A DNA stretch of 8,491 nt from an uncultured Eubacteriales bacterium (GCA_900549865.1 URPU01000092.1:1-8491), one strand, 5' to 3'. Shown: positions 1 through 6,468, counted from the stretch's first letter. Translations and numbers: made by a program. The notes: generated by a model not told the origin, from the letters alone.

Positions 1-38
1 GTCCTTGCCGGAAGTCTGTTAACTGTAATGTTTTCCAT
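1..38 (-). CDS. sufD: SufD, Fe-S cluster assembly protein (N-terminal fragment, cut by window edge)
   Basis: Only the first 12 codons plus two bases are inside the window; they read MENITVNRLPAR and then probably T. The ATG lies 17 bp after the sufB stop codon and is preceded by a strong GGGAGGGAG ribosome binding site. A gene starting directly after sufC and sufB in the same direction is expected to be sufD, the SufB paralogue that forms the SufBC2D scaffold complex. The short N-terminus with its NRLPA motif fits the start of SufD proteins, but the identification rests mainly on operon position. The remainder lies beyond base 1. Confidence 0.75.
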   Translation of the reverse strand, partial: MENITVNRLPAR

Positions 39-55
39 AGTCTGCTCCCTCCCGC

Positions 56-1462
56 TCAGCCGATGCTGCCTTTCATTTCAAGGCGGATAAGGTTGTTCAT
101 TTCCACAGCGTACTCCACGGGCAGTTCCTTTGAAACATTGTCGGCAAAGCCGCTGACTATGAGGGCGCGCGCGTCCTCCTCGCTCATGCCGCGGCTCATG
201 AGATAGAAGATGGCCTCGTTGCTGATGGAGCCGATCTTCGCCTCATGTCCGACGGAGGCGTCCTTCGTGCGGATGTCCATCGCGGGGATGGTGTCCGAGC
301 GCGACTGCGAGTCGAGCATCAGCGACTGGCAGGACACGGACGACTTTGCGCCCTTCGCGCCCTTTTCCACGACCACGCTGCTGCGGAAGGTGCTTATGCC
401 GCCGCTTTTGCTGATGGAGCGCGTGTTCATGTAGGAGCTTGTATTCTTCCCGGCGTGGACGACCTTTGCGCCGGTGTCAAGGTTCTGCCCGCTTCCGGCG
501 AAGGTCACGCCGGTGAACTCCATGCGGGAATTGTCGCCCTTGAGGATGCTCATCGGGTACAGGCAGCCCACATGCGAGCCGAAGGAGCCGGAGACCCACT
601 CGATAACGCCGTTCTCCTCCACGAGGGCGCGCTTCGTGTTGAGGTTGTACATGTTCTTCGACCAGTTTTCTATGGTGGAATAGCGCAGCTTCGCGCCCTT
701 CTTCACATAAAGCTCGACACACCCGGCGTGGAGATTCGCCACGTTGTACTTCGGGGCGGAGCAGCCCTCGATGAAGTGCAGGCTGGCCCCCTCGTCCACT
801 ATTATAAGGGTATGCTCAAACTGCCCGGCGCCCTTGGCGTTGAGGCGGAAGTACGATTGCAGGGGGATGGACACCTGCACGCCCTTCGGCACGTACACAA
901 ACGAGCCGCCGGACCAGACGGCCCCGTGCAGCGCGGCAAACTTATGGTCGCGCGGCGTGACGAGCTTCATGAAGTACTTTCTGACCATGTCAGCATACGC
1001 GCCCTTCATGGCGCTTTCCATATCGGTATACACCACACCCTGCGCGGCGACCTCATCCTTGACGTTGTGATAGACGAGCTCAGAATCATACTGCGCGCCG
1101 ACGCCCGCAAGCGACTTGCGCTCAGCCTCAGGAATGCCGAGGCGCTCAAAGGTATCCTTGATATCCTGCGGCACGTTCTTCCAGTCGTTCTGCATGGCAG
1201 TGTTCGGGCGGACGTATGTGGCAATGTGGTCAATGTCCAGCCCCTCGATGGACGGCCCCCAATCGGGCACGGCCATTTCGTTGTAGATCTGGAGCGACTG
1301 GAGCCTGAACTGCTGCATCCAGACGGGGTCGCCCTTTTCCTTGGAGAGCTTGTCGATTATCGCCGGGGTCAGCCCCTCCTCCATGCGGAAGGCGTCATGC
1401 TCGGCGTCGCGTATGTCGTATATGCTGCGGTCTATATCCTCAACATAGCTTTTCTCTTTCAT
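56..1462 (-). CDS. sufB: SufB, Fe-S cluster assembly scaffold protein
   Basis: This 468-residue protein is full length for SufB (about 465-495 residues). In the family, SufB pairs with SufD and two SufC ATPases in the cytosol and is the main site where a nascent Fe-S cluster is built. The N-terminal part has the usual helical region with the WMQQFRLQSL and PDWGPSIEGLD segments (residues 48-75), followed by the right-handed beta-helix core from about residue 120. Family residues are present: GCSAP at 233-237, the cysteine in SVSCQSL at position 378 (equivalent to E. coli Cys405) and the His-Glu pair at 406-407 in GHEAKIGSIS. The C-terminus EYAVEMNNLIRLEMKGSIG is typical. The ATG follows a GGGAGG site and lies 18 bp after the sufC stop, so the gene is translated within the suf operon. 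Nothing looks broken. Confidence 0.97.
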   Translation of the reverse strand: MKEKSYVEDIDRSIYDIRDAEHDAFRMEEGLTPAIIDKLSKEKGDPVWMQQFRLQSLQIYNEMAVPDWGPSIEGLDIDHIATYVRPNTAMQNDWKNVPQDIKDTFERLGIPEAERKSLAGVGAQYDSELVYHNVKDEVAAQGVVYTDMESAMKGAYADMVRKYFMKLVTPRDHKFAALHGAVWSGGSFVYVPKGVQVSIPLQSYFRLNAKGAGQFEHTLIIVDEGASLHFIEGCSAPKYNVANLHAGCVELYVKKGAKLRYSTIENWSKNMYNLNTKRALVEENGVIEWVSGSFGSHVGCLYPMSILKGDNSRMEFTGVTFAGSGQNLDTGAKVVHAGKNTSSYMNTRSISKSGGISTFRSSVVVEKGAKGAKSSVSCQSLMLDSQSRSDTIPAMDIRTKDASVGHEAKIGSISNEAIFYLMSRGMSEEDARALIVSGFADNVSKELPVEYAVEMNNLIRLEMKGSIG

Positions 1463-1480
1463 CCGCTGCCTCCCGACGCC

Positions 1481-2230
1481 TCACGCGTCCTGCACACCGG
1501 CAAAGCCGTGCTCGTTGATCTCGTCAACAAGCTCCGCGCCGCCGTTTTTGACGATGACGCCGTTTTCCATCACGTGCGCCGCGTCCACGCTGAGCGCTTC
1601 AAGGATGCGCGTGCTGTGCGTGATGATGAGAAGCGAGCCGTGAGTGCGCTCACGGAAGAGGCGCACGCCGTTGGAGACGATGCGCACGGCGTCCACATCA
1701 AGGCCGGAGTCCGTCTCGTCTAGTATGGCGAGCTGCGGGGAGAGCATGAGCATCTGCAATATCTCCGCCTTTTTCTTTTCGCCGCCGGAGAAGCCGACGT
1801 TCAGGTCGCGCTCGGCATAGCTTTCATCCATTTCGAGCAGAGCCATCGTCTCGCTGAGCTTCTTTTTATAATCCCAGAGGCGCATATGCTTCCCCTCGCG
1901 CTGCTCCAGCGCGCTTCTTATAAAGGCGCTGAGCGTCACGCCCGGCACCTCCAGCGGGTTCTGGAAGGAGAGGAATATGCCGCGCTTGGCGCGCTCGTTC
2001 ACGGGAAGCGCGGTTATGTCCGCGCCGTTGAAAACGATGCTGCCGCCTGTGACGGTATATTCGGGATTGCCCGTGATGGCGTAGCCCAGCGTGGACTTGC
2101 CGGTGCCGTTCGGCCCCATGAGCACGTGCGTCTCATCCGCGCCGAGAGTAAGATCAACGCCGCGCAGTATCTTCTTTTCACCGGCGTTGACGTGAAGGTC
2201 CTTTATTTCAAGCAGTTTTTTCTTTTCCAT
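1481..2230 (-). CDS. sufC: SufC, Fe-S assembly ATPase (ABC-type)
   Basis: This 249-residue soluble ABC ATPase provides the ATP-driven conformational change in the SufBCD scaffold. All ABC motifs are visible: Walker A GPNGTGKST at residues 39-47, Q-loop Gln90 in SFQNPLEVPG, signature SGGEKKK at 148-154, Walker B LAILDE at 167-172, D-loop SGLD and the switch histidine at 205 in ITHSTRIL. The lysine-rich signature and the PLEVPGV segment are characteristic of SufC rather than of import ATPases. I chose the ATG at 2230 (MEKKKLLEIKDLHV), which has an AAGGGG site eight bases upstream. An in-frame ATG ten codons earlier (2260) adds MRLRGKGAEA, which is atypical for the family and runs over this ribosome binding site. 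It is the first gene of the sufC-sufB-sufD operon, driven by the promoter at 2299-2327. Confidence 0.97.
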   Translation of the reverse strand: MEKKKLLEIKDLHVNAGEKKILRGVDLTLGADETHVLMGPNGTGKSTLGYAITGNPEYTVTGGSIVFNGADITALPVNERAKRGIFLSFQNPLEVPGVTLSAFIRSALEQREGKHMRLWDYKKKLSETMALLEMDESYAERDLNVGFSGGEKKKAEILQMLMLSPQLAILDETDSGLDVDAVRIVSNGVRLFRERTHGSLLIITHSTRILEALSVDAAHVMENGVIVKNGGAELVDEINEHGFAGVQDA

Positions 2231-2297
2231 TGCTTCCGCCCCTTTTCCGCGCAGCCGCATACATGGCCGCGCCGTTAATTCCTATCTTTCGACTGGA

Positions 2298-2316
2298 GAT
2301 TATAGAACTAATTATC
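2298..2316. promoter_or_regulatory. Fur-like imperfect dyad over the suf -10 region
   Basis: The plus-strand 19-mer GATTATAGAACTAATTATC has arms GATTAT and ATTATC that pair at five of six positions. It matches 13 of 19 bases of the classical Fur box consensus GATAATGATAATCATTATC. It covers the -10 and most of the spacer, where a repressor would block RNA polymerase. AT-rich promoters produce such matches by chance, so this is only a candidate operator. An Rrf2-type regulator is an equally plausible alternative for a suf operon. Confidence 0.3.
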
Positions 2317-2327
2317 TACGTTGTCAA
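2299..2327 (-). promoter_or_regulatory. suf operon promoter, consensus sigma-A type
   Basis: On the minus strand TTGACA (2322-2327) and TATAAT (2299-2304) are separated by exactly 17 bp, a perfect match to the housekeeping promoter consensus. Transcription should start near 2292, giving a leader of about 60 nt before sufC. The spacer and -10 overlap an imperfect 19-bp dyad described separately. Such a strong core promoter usually needs a repressor if expression is to be regulated. Confidence 0.88.
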
Positions 2328-2386
2328 TAGGTTTTACAGGGCAAAGTGTATAAATTCACAGTATTTTTATATGATATGCGGCACGC

Positions 2387-2415
2387 AAAAACGCCGCCCT
2401 CGCGTGAGGGCGGCG
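2387..2415 (-). terminator. Intrinsic terminator after the SDR gene
   Basis: Read on the minus strand, a perfect 10-bp GC-rich stem (CGCCGCCCTC paired with GAGGGCGGCG, 2392-2401 and 2406-2415) closes a 4-base loop and is followed at once by five T residues (2387-2391). It starts 22 bp after the SDR stop codon and lies before the suf promoter, so it separates the two transcription units. The plus strand has no T-run after the stem, so it acts in one direction. Confidence 0.93.
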
Positions 2416-2437
2416 CTTGGATGTATGATGTATTCTG

Positions 2438-3229
2438 TTATTTCGCGTATATTCTGCCGACTATCCAGTTTGAGGTCCGGCGCGGAAGGAGCTTTGCAAG
2501 CACGGCCGCGCCCTTATATGCCGCGCCCATGGCGACGAGCGGCCTCGAATGCTTCTTGAGCGCGTATTTTGCGACGAAGTTCCCGGCGAATTCGGGCGTC
2601 ATGCCTGTGCGCTCGTCATGCTCCATCACGGTGACGGAGCGCTCTATACGGCCGGAATAGACGTCGTCCCCGGCGGCGGACTTATGGCGCGCGTCCGTAA
2701 ACCCGGAGGCGATATCCCCCGGCATGATGGCGCAGACGCTGATGTTGAAGGGGCGCACCTCGTTTTGCAGGGCGAGCACGTAGGCTATCACGGCGGCCTT
2801 GCTGACGGAGTACCAAAGCTGGAAGGGTATGGGCACGATACCGGCAATAGAGCTCATGCATACGATGCGCCCGCCGCCCTGCGCGCGCATGATGGGCAGA
2901 ACGGCGCGCGTGACGTTGTCCATGCCGAACACGTTCAGCTCAAGCTGGGCGTGGGAGTCGCTGCTTTCCGTAAGCTCCGCCGCGCCGGAGATGCCAAAGC
3001 CGGCGTTGTTGACAAGAATATCTATCCGCCCCTCGCGCTCCATCACGGCCTCTATGGCCGCGCGCACCTGCGCTTCATCCTTTATGTCCGCCGTCAGGTG
3101 ATTTATCCCCTCCGCCTGTATATCGCGGCGCGAAAGCTCATACACCGTGCACCCGGCGCGGTGCAGCGCCGCCGCCGTGCACCGGCCTATGCCGCCGCTG
3201 CCGCCTGTTACTACCGCAACTCTGTTCAT
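2438..3229 (-). CDS. Short-chain dehydrogenase/reductase (SDR), substrate unknown
   Basis: This 263-residue classical SDR is an NAD(P)-dependent oxidoreductase with a Rossmann fold. Visible motifs are the nucleotide-binding TGGSGGIG at residues 8-15, NNAG at 74-77, and the catalytic tetrad Asn99, Ser127 (MSSIAG), Tyr140 and Lys144 (YSVSK), with the PG motif at 170-171. Two arginines after the second beta strand (LSRRD, 34-35) suggest a preference for NADP(H); this is an inference. The C-terminal 50 residues are basic and mildly hydrophobic (AAYKGAAVLAKLLPRRTSNWIVGRIYA), which resembles the subgroup of SDRs that act on lipids or ketoacyl groups, but the substrate cannot be read from the sequence. 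The ATG has an AAGGGGG site seven bases upstream. The gene stands alone between its own promoter and its own terminator. Confidence 0.92.
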   Translation of the reverse strand: MNRVAVVTGGSGGIGRCTAAALHRAGCTVYELSRRDIQAEGINHLTADIKDEAQVRAAIEAVMEREGRIDILVNNAGFGISGAAELTESSDSHAQLELNVFGMDNVTRAVLPIMRAQGGGRIVCMSSIAGIVPIPFQLWYSVSKAAVIAYVLALQNEVRPFNISVCAIMPGDIASGFTDARHKSAAGDDVYSGRIERSVTVMEHDERTGMTPEFAGNFVAKYALKKHSRPLVAMGAAYKGAAVLAKLLPRRTSNWIVGRIYAK

Positions 3230-3271
3230 ATGGGAACCCCCTTTATCTCTATTTCATTAAAAAATTTTAAG

Positions 3272-3282
3272 CTTACAGTAAG
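3272..3282. promoter_or_regulatory. Operator-like palindrome at the SDR transcription start
   Basis: CTTAC-A-GTAAG is a perfect 5+1+5 inverted repeat that begins directly next to the -10 hexamer (3283-3288) and covers the predicted start site. A second dyad, TTAAAAAATTTTAA (3257-3270), follows. The position is what a repressor site would have, but the arms are short and the regulator is unknown. Confidence 0.3.
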
Positions 3283-3311
3283 AATATACTATCGCGCGGT
3301 GGCCTTGTCAA
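3283..3311 (-). promoter_or_regulatory. Promoter of the SDR gene, sigma-A type
   Basis: On the minus strand TTGACA (3306-3311) and TATATT (3283-3288) are 17 bp apart, matching the consensus at 11 of 12 positions. The start site should be near 3276, giving a leader of about 47 nt that is strongly AT-rich. The promoter lies between the stop of the upstream small gene (3347) and the SDR start, so the SDR can be expressed independently of spoIIE. Confidence 0.82.
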
Positions 3312-3346
3312 GACGGCAATGCAGGCAAATTATGCGATAACGGCGC

Positions 3347-3601
3347 TTATATCAGGCCGATGAGCCGCAGCGTGAGCGCGGCCCCGCCTGTGACAAGCAC
3401 AGCCAGCGCCACGAGCGCGATGAGCCGCGCGCCGCCCCCCGGCGGCGAATAAGCGGCCGCGTACTTCTCCGCCGCGGCGCGCGCCTGACGCAGAAGCGCC
3501 TCGCGGCTTATGCCGGGAGTTTGGAAATAATCGTCGCGCAGGATGAAAACGGCCTCGGAGAATATCCCGCCCGGCGGATGCACGACTATGACGTTTTTCA
3601 T
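3347..3601 (-). CDS. Small single-pass membrane protein downstream of spoIIE, unknown function
   Basis: I do not recognise a named function. The 84-residue protein starts MKNVIVVHPPGGIFSEAVFILRDD, has a charged helical middle (residues 32-50, SREALLRQARAAAEKYAAAY), a proline/glycine hinge (PPGGG, 53-57) and one hydrophobic C-terminal helix (about 59-83). This predicts a tail-anchored membrane protein with its N-terminal domain in the cytosol. From memory, short proteins with a similar IFSEAVFILRDD-like segment occur in other Clostridia; I cannot verify this. The frame is open upstream to an ATG at 3712 that overlaps the spoIIE stop, but the extra 37 residues are arginine-rich low-complexity sequence. 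The ATG at 3601 has a GAAGGG site four bases upstream and begins the protein-like part. The gene follows spoIIE by 107 bp with no terminator between, so it is probably co-transcribed. Confidence 0.7.
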   Translation of the reverse strand: MKNVIVVHPPGGIFSEAVFILRDDYFQTPGISREALLRQARAAAEKYAAAYSPPGGGARLIALVALAVLVTGGAALTLRLIGLI

Positions 3602-3708
3602 GCTGCCCTTCAATACATTGTCCCTTCTTTCCCTTCGCGGCGTTTTTCCGTGACGGCGCGCGGGCGGGATCCCCTGCCGGGCGGCAATGCCGCGCCGCAG
3701 CCGCCGCA

Positions 3709-6039
3709 TCATGCGCGCTCCTCCACGCGCACGGTGACGACCGTCATATCGTCATTCGCGCCGTAGAGCTTTTCGGCCTCCTTGAGCGTGGAGCGCGCCA
3801 GCGCCTTCATATCCTCAAACCCGCGGGAGAGCAGGGTCCTTATCCACTCGTCGTCCGCGTCCACAATGACGCCGTCGGAGGCGATGACCGCCGTGCAGCC
3901 CGGACGCAGGCGCATACGCACGATGTCGGGCGCGGCGCCCACGCCGCCGCCAAGGCCCGCGGCCAGCGTCTCCCCCTTTATGCGGCGCACGCCCTTGGGC
4001 GAGCACACGTAGGACGGGGCCGCGCCGTATTTATAAAAGCAGGCGTCGCCGGTGAAGAGGTCAACGCACATGAGGTCAACCGTGGCATAGCCCCAGCTGT
4101 CCTGACTTTTCAAAAGCATGACGGAATTGAGTATCTTCATGGCCACGGCGGGATCGACGCCGGAACGGAGAAACTTTTCAAGGATGGCGACGACCTCGGT
4201 GCTGTCGCGCGCGGCCTCGTCGCCGGTGCCCATGCCGTCGGACAAAATGACGCACAGAACGCCGGAATCTGTCTTAAAATACGTGCCCTTGTCGCCGCTG
4301 ACCTTCTCACCGCGCTTTTTGAGCGCCGCGATGCCCACGGACACGGCAAGCGGCTCTGCCTCCAGCAGCGTCAGGCGCGAGGCGGCCCCGGCGTCCTCTC
4401 CGGGCAGGCACAGCCGCACGCCCACGACGGAGGAGAGCTTTTCAAGATAATCCTCGTGCTTCGTAAGCGGGCTGAGGCGGCCGCTTTCTACGATGACGCG
4501 CACGCGCCCGCTCCCGTCGCGGTAGACGGCGGCCTCGGCGTCTATATCCATGCTTTTGAGATAACGCACAAGGCGGCGCTCCGCCAGCGGGTCTGAGCCG
4601 TTGATGCTGCCAAGCTCCTCCGCCACACGGCGCAGCACCTCTGCAATGTCGTTATACTGCTCCCACGCGACGCTGCGGCTCTCCTTCAGGTGCACGCGGA
4701 GCTGCCGCCTGTACGACAGCGCGCGAAGCTGGCCGTTCACCGCCGCGACGAAGGCCGGAAGCCCCTCACAGCGCTCGCGGAAATAGCCGGGCAGGTCGTT
4801 TACGGTGAGCGTACCGTGCTCCGTCATGGCCTGGGTGGCGTCGTTCATGGCGGAGAGCGTGTCCATATACTCGGTGTTCCAGCAGCGGTTCTTATGCTTG
4901 CACCGCACGCACACCTCATCCGCCGCGCGGTCGAAAACGCGGGCGATGTTCTCGTCGTTATACGGCTCCTCCACGTTTTTGCGGACCGTCTCAAAAAGCG
5001 CGGCATACGCCTCGCTGAGATTTTTGACGCGCCCGGCGACGAAGCGGCGCAGACCGGATTCCCCCGTGCCGCGTTCGACATATTGCAGCATGAGGCCGAT
5101 GTGCGTCAGCCACGGCGTGGGCAGAAGCATGAACACCGCGCAGGCGCACAGCGTTTCAAAAAGGACACTCATATAAAGCCGGGCATCCCACGCGCACACG
5201 ACGGACAGCGCGCAGGAGAGGATGAACGACAGCACGAACAGCACGCGCCCATGCTTGCCGAAAACGCCGGAAAGCAGCCCCGAGAATGCATACGACATCG
5301 TATAAAACGGCGCGCCGGAATACGTGAGGTCCATCGCAAGGCCCAGGACCGTGCCCACGGCCGCGCCTGTGAGCATGCCGCCCTTCATGGCGGAGGTCAT
5401 CACCATGACCATCGCCGCGACGTGCCCTGCCGAGACCGTGCCGAAGAGCACTGCCTTGGAAAAGCTCATCAGCGCGCAGGCTGCCATTATCATCACGGCG
5501 ACGCTGTGCTTGAGCTCCGCCGTCTCCGTCGTGCGCAGGGCGTTCGTCAGCGCCTCACGGAAGAAATAGGTTCCGCCGAAGGCAAGCGCCGTTTCAAGGA
5601 ATATCTCCGCGTAGAGCGGCACTGCGCCCTGCTGCGCGGAAAAGCTGCTGAGAAAGCCCGTCAGCGCCATGACCGCGCCCGCGCTGGACGGCATGAAGAA
5701 GTCGCTTTTATAAACGGAAAGCTCCTGAAACACGAAGGCGATGGTGTAGACCAGCACCGCCGCCGCGATATAGCGGATGCCCCAGTCCAAGCCGTCGGAG
5801 AGGATATACCCCAGCGACGCGCCCGCAAGCGTGAACGCCCCGCTAAGCCCCGGCCCGGCACAGCCGACCATAGCGATGCCGAACGGCGCGCCATTGCCCA
5901 GCACCCGCGCGCAGGACATCATCATACCCAGCCCCATATACACGGCGCAGCGCGCCGCCATGTAAAAGCGCGGATCTATCTTTCTCCCGCCTGCCGAAGC
6001 CTTCAGCGCGGCAAGCCTGCTCTGTCCCCCGATCACCAT
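3709..6039 (-). CDS. spoIIE: SpoIIE, stage II sporulation protein E (PP2C-type serine phosphatase)
   Basis: This 776-residue protein matches SpoIIE in architecture (B. subtilis about 827). In the family it sits in the sporulation septum and dephosphorylates the anti-anti-sigma factor SpoIIAA, which frees sigma-F in the forespore. Residues 25 to about 312 hold roughly ten hydrophobic segments; about 330-550 is the cytosolic regulatory/oligomerisation region; about 560-775 is the PP2C phosphatase domain. Metal-binding motifs are visible: SGDKGTYF (581-588), SDGMGTG (600-606, Asp601), TVDLMCVDLFTG (653-664), ASDGV (720-724, Asp722) and NDDMTVV (762-768). A compact cysteine motif CVRCKHKNRCW spans 377-387. 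I chose the ATG at 6039, with GGAGG seven bases upstream. In-frame ATGs at 6096 and 6078 lie above or inside the predicted -10 element and lack such a site. Confidence 0.96.
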   Translation of the reverse strand: MVIGGQSRLAALKASAGGRKIDPRFYMAARCAVYMGLGMMMSCARVLGNGAPFGIAMVGCAGPGLSGAFTLAGASLGYILSDGLDWGIRYIAAAVLVYTIAFVFQELSVYKSDFFMPSSAGAVMALTGFLSSFSAQQGAVPLYAEIFLETALAFGGTYFFREALTNALRTTETAELKHSVAVMIMAACALMSFSKAVLFGTVSAGHVAAMVMVMTSAMKGGMLTGAAVGTVLGLAMDLTYSGAPFYTMSYAFSGLLSGVFGKHGRVLFVLSFILSCALSVVCAWDARLYMSVLFETLCACAVFMLLPTPWLTHIGLMLQYVERGTGESGLRRFVAGRVKNLSEAYAALFETVRKNVEEPYNDENIARVFDRAADEVCVRCKHKNRCWNTEYMDTLSAMNDATQAMTEHGTLTVNDLPGYFRERCEGLPAFVAAVNGQLRALSYRRQLRVHLKESRSVAWEQYNDIAEVLRRVAEELGSINGSDPLAERRLVRYLKSMDIDAEAAVYRDGSGRVRVIVESGRLSPLTKHEDYLEKLSSVVGVRLCLPGEDAGAASRLTLLEAEPLAVSVGIAALKKRGEKVSGDKGTYFKTDSGVLCVILSDGMGTGDEAARDSTEVVAILEKFLRSGVDPAVAMKILNSVMLLKSQDSWGYATVDLMCVDLFTGDACFYKYGAAPSYVCSPKGVRRIKGETLAAGLGGGVGAAPDIVRMRLRPGCTAVIASDGVIVDADDEWIRTLLSRGFEDMKALARSTLKEAEKLYGANDDMTVVTVRVEERA

Positions 6040-6046
6040 GTTTTGT

Positions 6047-6051
6047 CCTCC
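6047..6051 (-). promoter_or_regulatory. Ribosome binding site that fixes the spoIIE start
   Basis: GGAGG on the minus strand lies seven bases before the ATG at 6039. It supports this start over the two upstream in-frame ATGs, neither of which has a comparable site. Confidence 0.85.
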
Positions 6052-6076
6052 GGTAAGTTTACATAAGTTTATTTTC

Positions 6077-6109
6077 ATTATAGTTAGGCGGTTCAAAGAA
6101 GGCTGTCAC
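6077..6109 (-). promoter_or_regulatory. spoIIE promoter with 21-bp spacer (Spo0A-activated type)
   Basis: On the minus strand GTGACA (6104-6109, five of six consensus bases) and TATAAT (6077-6082, perfect) are separated by 21 bp. A spacer this long is normally inactive, but the sigma-A promoters of B. subtilis spoIIE and spoIIG are known for 21-22 bp spacing and need Spo0A-phosphate. The start site should be near 6070, about 31 nt before the chosen ATG. TGTGACA over the -35 matches the reverse Spo0A box TTCGACA at five of seven positions, so the activator site is suggested but not clear. Confidence 0.6.
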
Positions 6110-6180
6110 ACGGCGCTGTAAAATACGATTTGTTTTTAATGAGAAATGGGCGGAAAATAACAATCCCGCCCTGTGCGCGC

Positions 6181-6200
6181 AAAAGCGCCGCCGGGGGCGC
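6181..6200 (-). terminator. Weak terminator-like hairpin above the spoIIE promoter
   Basis: Read on the minus strand, GCGCC and GGCGC (6196-6200 and 6185-6189) pair around a six-base loop and are followed directly by TTTT (6181-6184). The stem is short, and no minus-strand gene is recognised upstream. It could insulate spoIIE from antisense transcription or end an unrecognised small RNA. Confidence 0.3.
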
Positions 6201-6216
6201 GAAGAGCTTTTTGTCC

Positions 6217-6245
6217 TTGCTATAAACGGGCGGCTGTGGTAAAAT
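6217..6245 (+). promoter_or_regulatory. Candidate promoter for the ahcY-mgtE unit
   Basis: TTGCTA (6217-6222) and TAAAAT (6240-6245) are 17 bp apart, and the -10 is extended by TG one base before it (TGGTAAAAT). Transcription would start near 6252 and leave a leader of about 340 nt before the SAH hydrolase ATG. I saw no better sigma-A promoter nearer the gene; TTGTCA at 6522-6527 has no properly spaced -10. Confidence 0.5.
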
Positions 6246-6294
6246 ATCTTGTCATATTATATACCCTCGGTTAACAAGAGCATACACGCCTGAC

Positions 6295-6317
6295 AGCGCG
6301 TCTTTCCGGCGCTTTTT
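6295..6317 (+). terminator. Weak terminator or attenuator-like hairpin in the ahcY leader
   Basis: On the plus strand AGCGC (6295-6299) pairs with GCGCT (6309-6313) around a nine-base loop and runs into TTTTT (6313-6317). It lies about 45-65 nt after the predicted start site, a position expected for an attenuator. The stem is only five base pairs, so it may be ineffective. Confidence 0.25.
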
Positions 6318-6442
6318 GCCCTTTTCGTCTTGATGGGTTACGACACATCTGCGCCTCAAAAGTCAAAAATCACTCGAAAATCCATCGCCGTCAGGTGCAA
6401 GCAGTTTTGCCGTGGCAGAAAACCGGTCAAATGATGAAATGG

Positions 6443-6468
6443 CCGCAGAGAATATTGTGTATCTGCGG
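6443..6468. other. Stem-loop in the ahcY leader
   Basis: CCGCAGA (6443-6449) and TCTGCGG (6462-6468) form a perfect 7-bp stem with a 12-base AT-rich loop. No T-run follows on either strand, so it is not an intrinsic terminator. A second, imperfect stem (around 6403-6423, GTTTTGC paired with GCA and AAAC) and a third (GGTCA with TGGCC, about 6425-6444) lie next to it, suggesting a folded leader RNA. Confidence 0.4.

Noticed and set aside
245..1723. Long plus-strand open frame opposite sufB and the end of sufC
   Set aside because: It is antisense to two clear suf genes, is rich in Ala, Arg, His and Val as expected for the shadow of a GC-rich gene, and has no recognisable motif.
2549..3340. Plus-strand open frame opposite the SDR gene
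   Set aside because: It mirrors the SDR coding sequence and runs through the SDR promoter; no motif and no ribosome binding site were seen.
3602..3712. N-terminal extension of the small protein to the ATG overlapping the spoIIE stop
   Set aside because: The added 37 residues are Arg-rich low-complexity sequence, and the internal ATG at 3601 has its own ribosome binding site and starts the protein-like part. The overlap of ATG and TGA could still allow coupling, so this is not fully excluded.
4690..6066. Long plus-strand open frame opposite spoIIE
   Set aside because: Its translation is a His/Arg/Ala-rich shadow with no domain, while the opposite strand encodes SpoIIE with intact PP2C motifs.
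6040..6096. Upstream spoIIE starts at 6096 and 6078
   Set aside because: They lie above or within the predicted -10 element and lack a ribosome binding site, whereas the ATG at 6039 has GGAGG at ideal distance.
6148..6171. GGGCGG/CCGCCC inverted repeat as a spoIIE-side terminator
   Set aside because: It has a 6-bp stem with a 12-base loop and no T-run directly after it on either strand.
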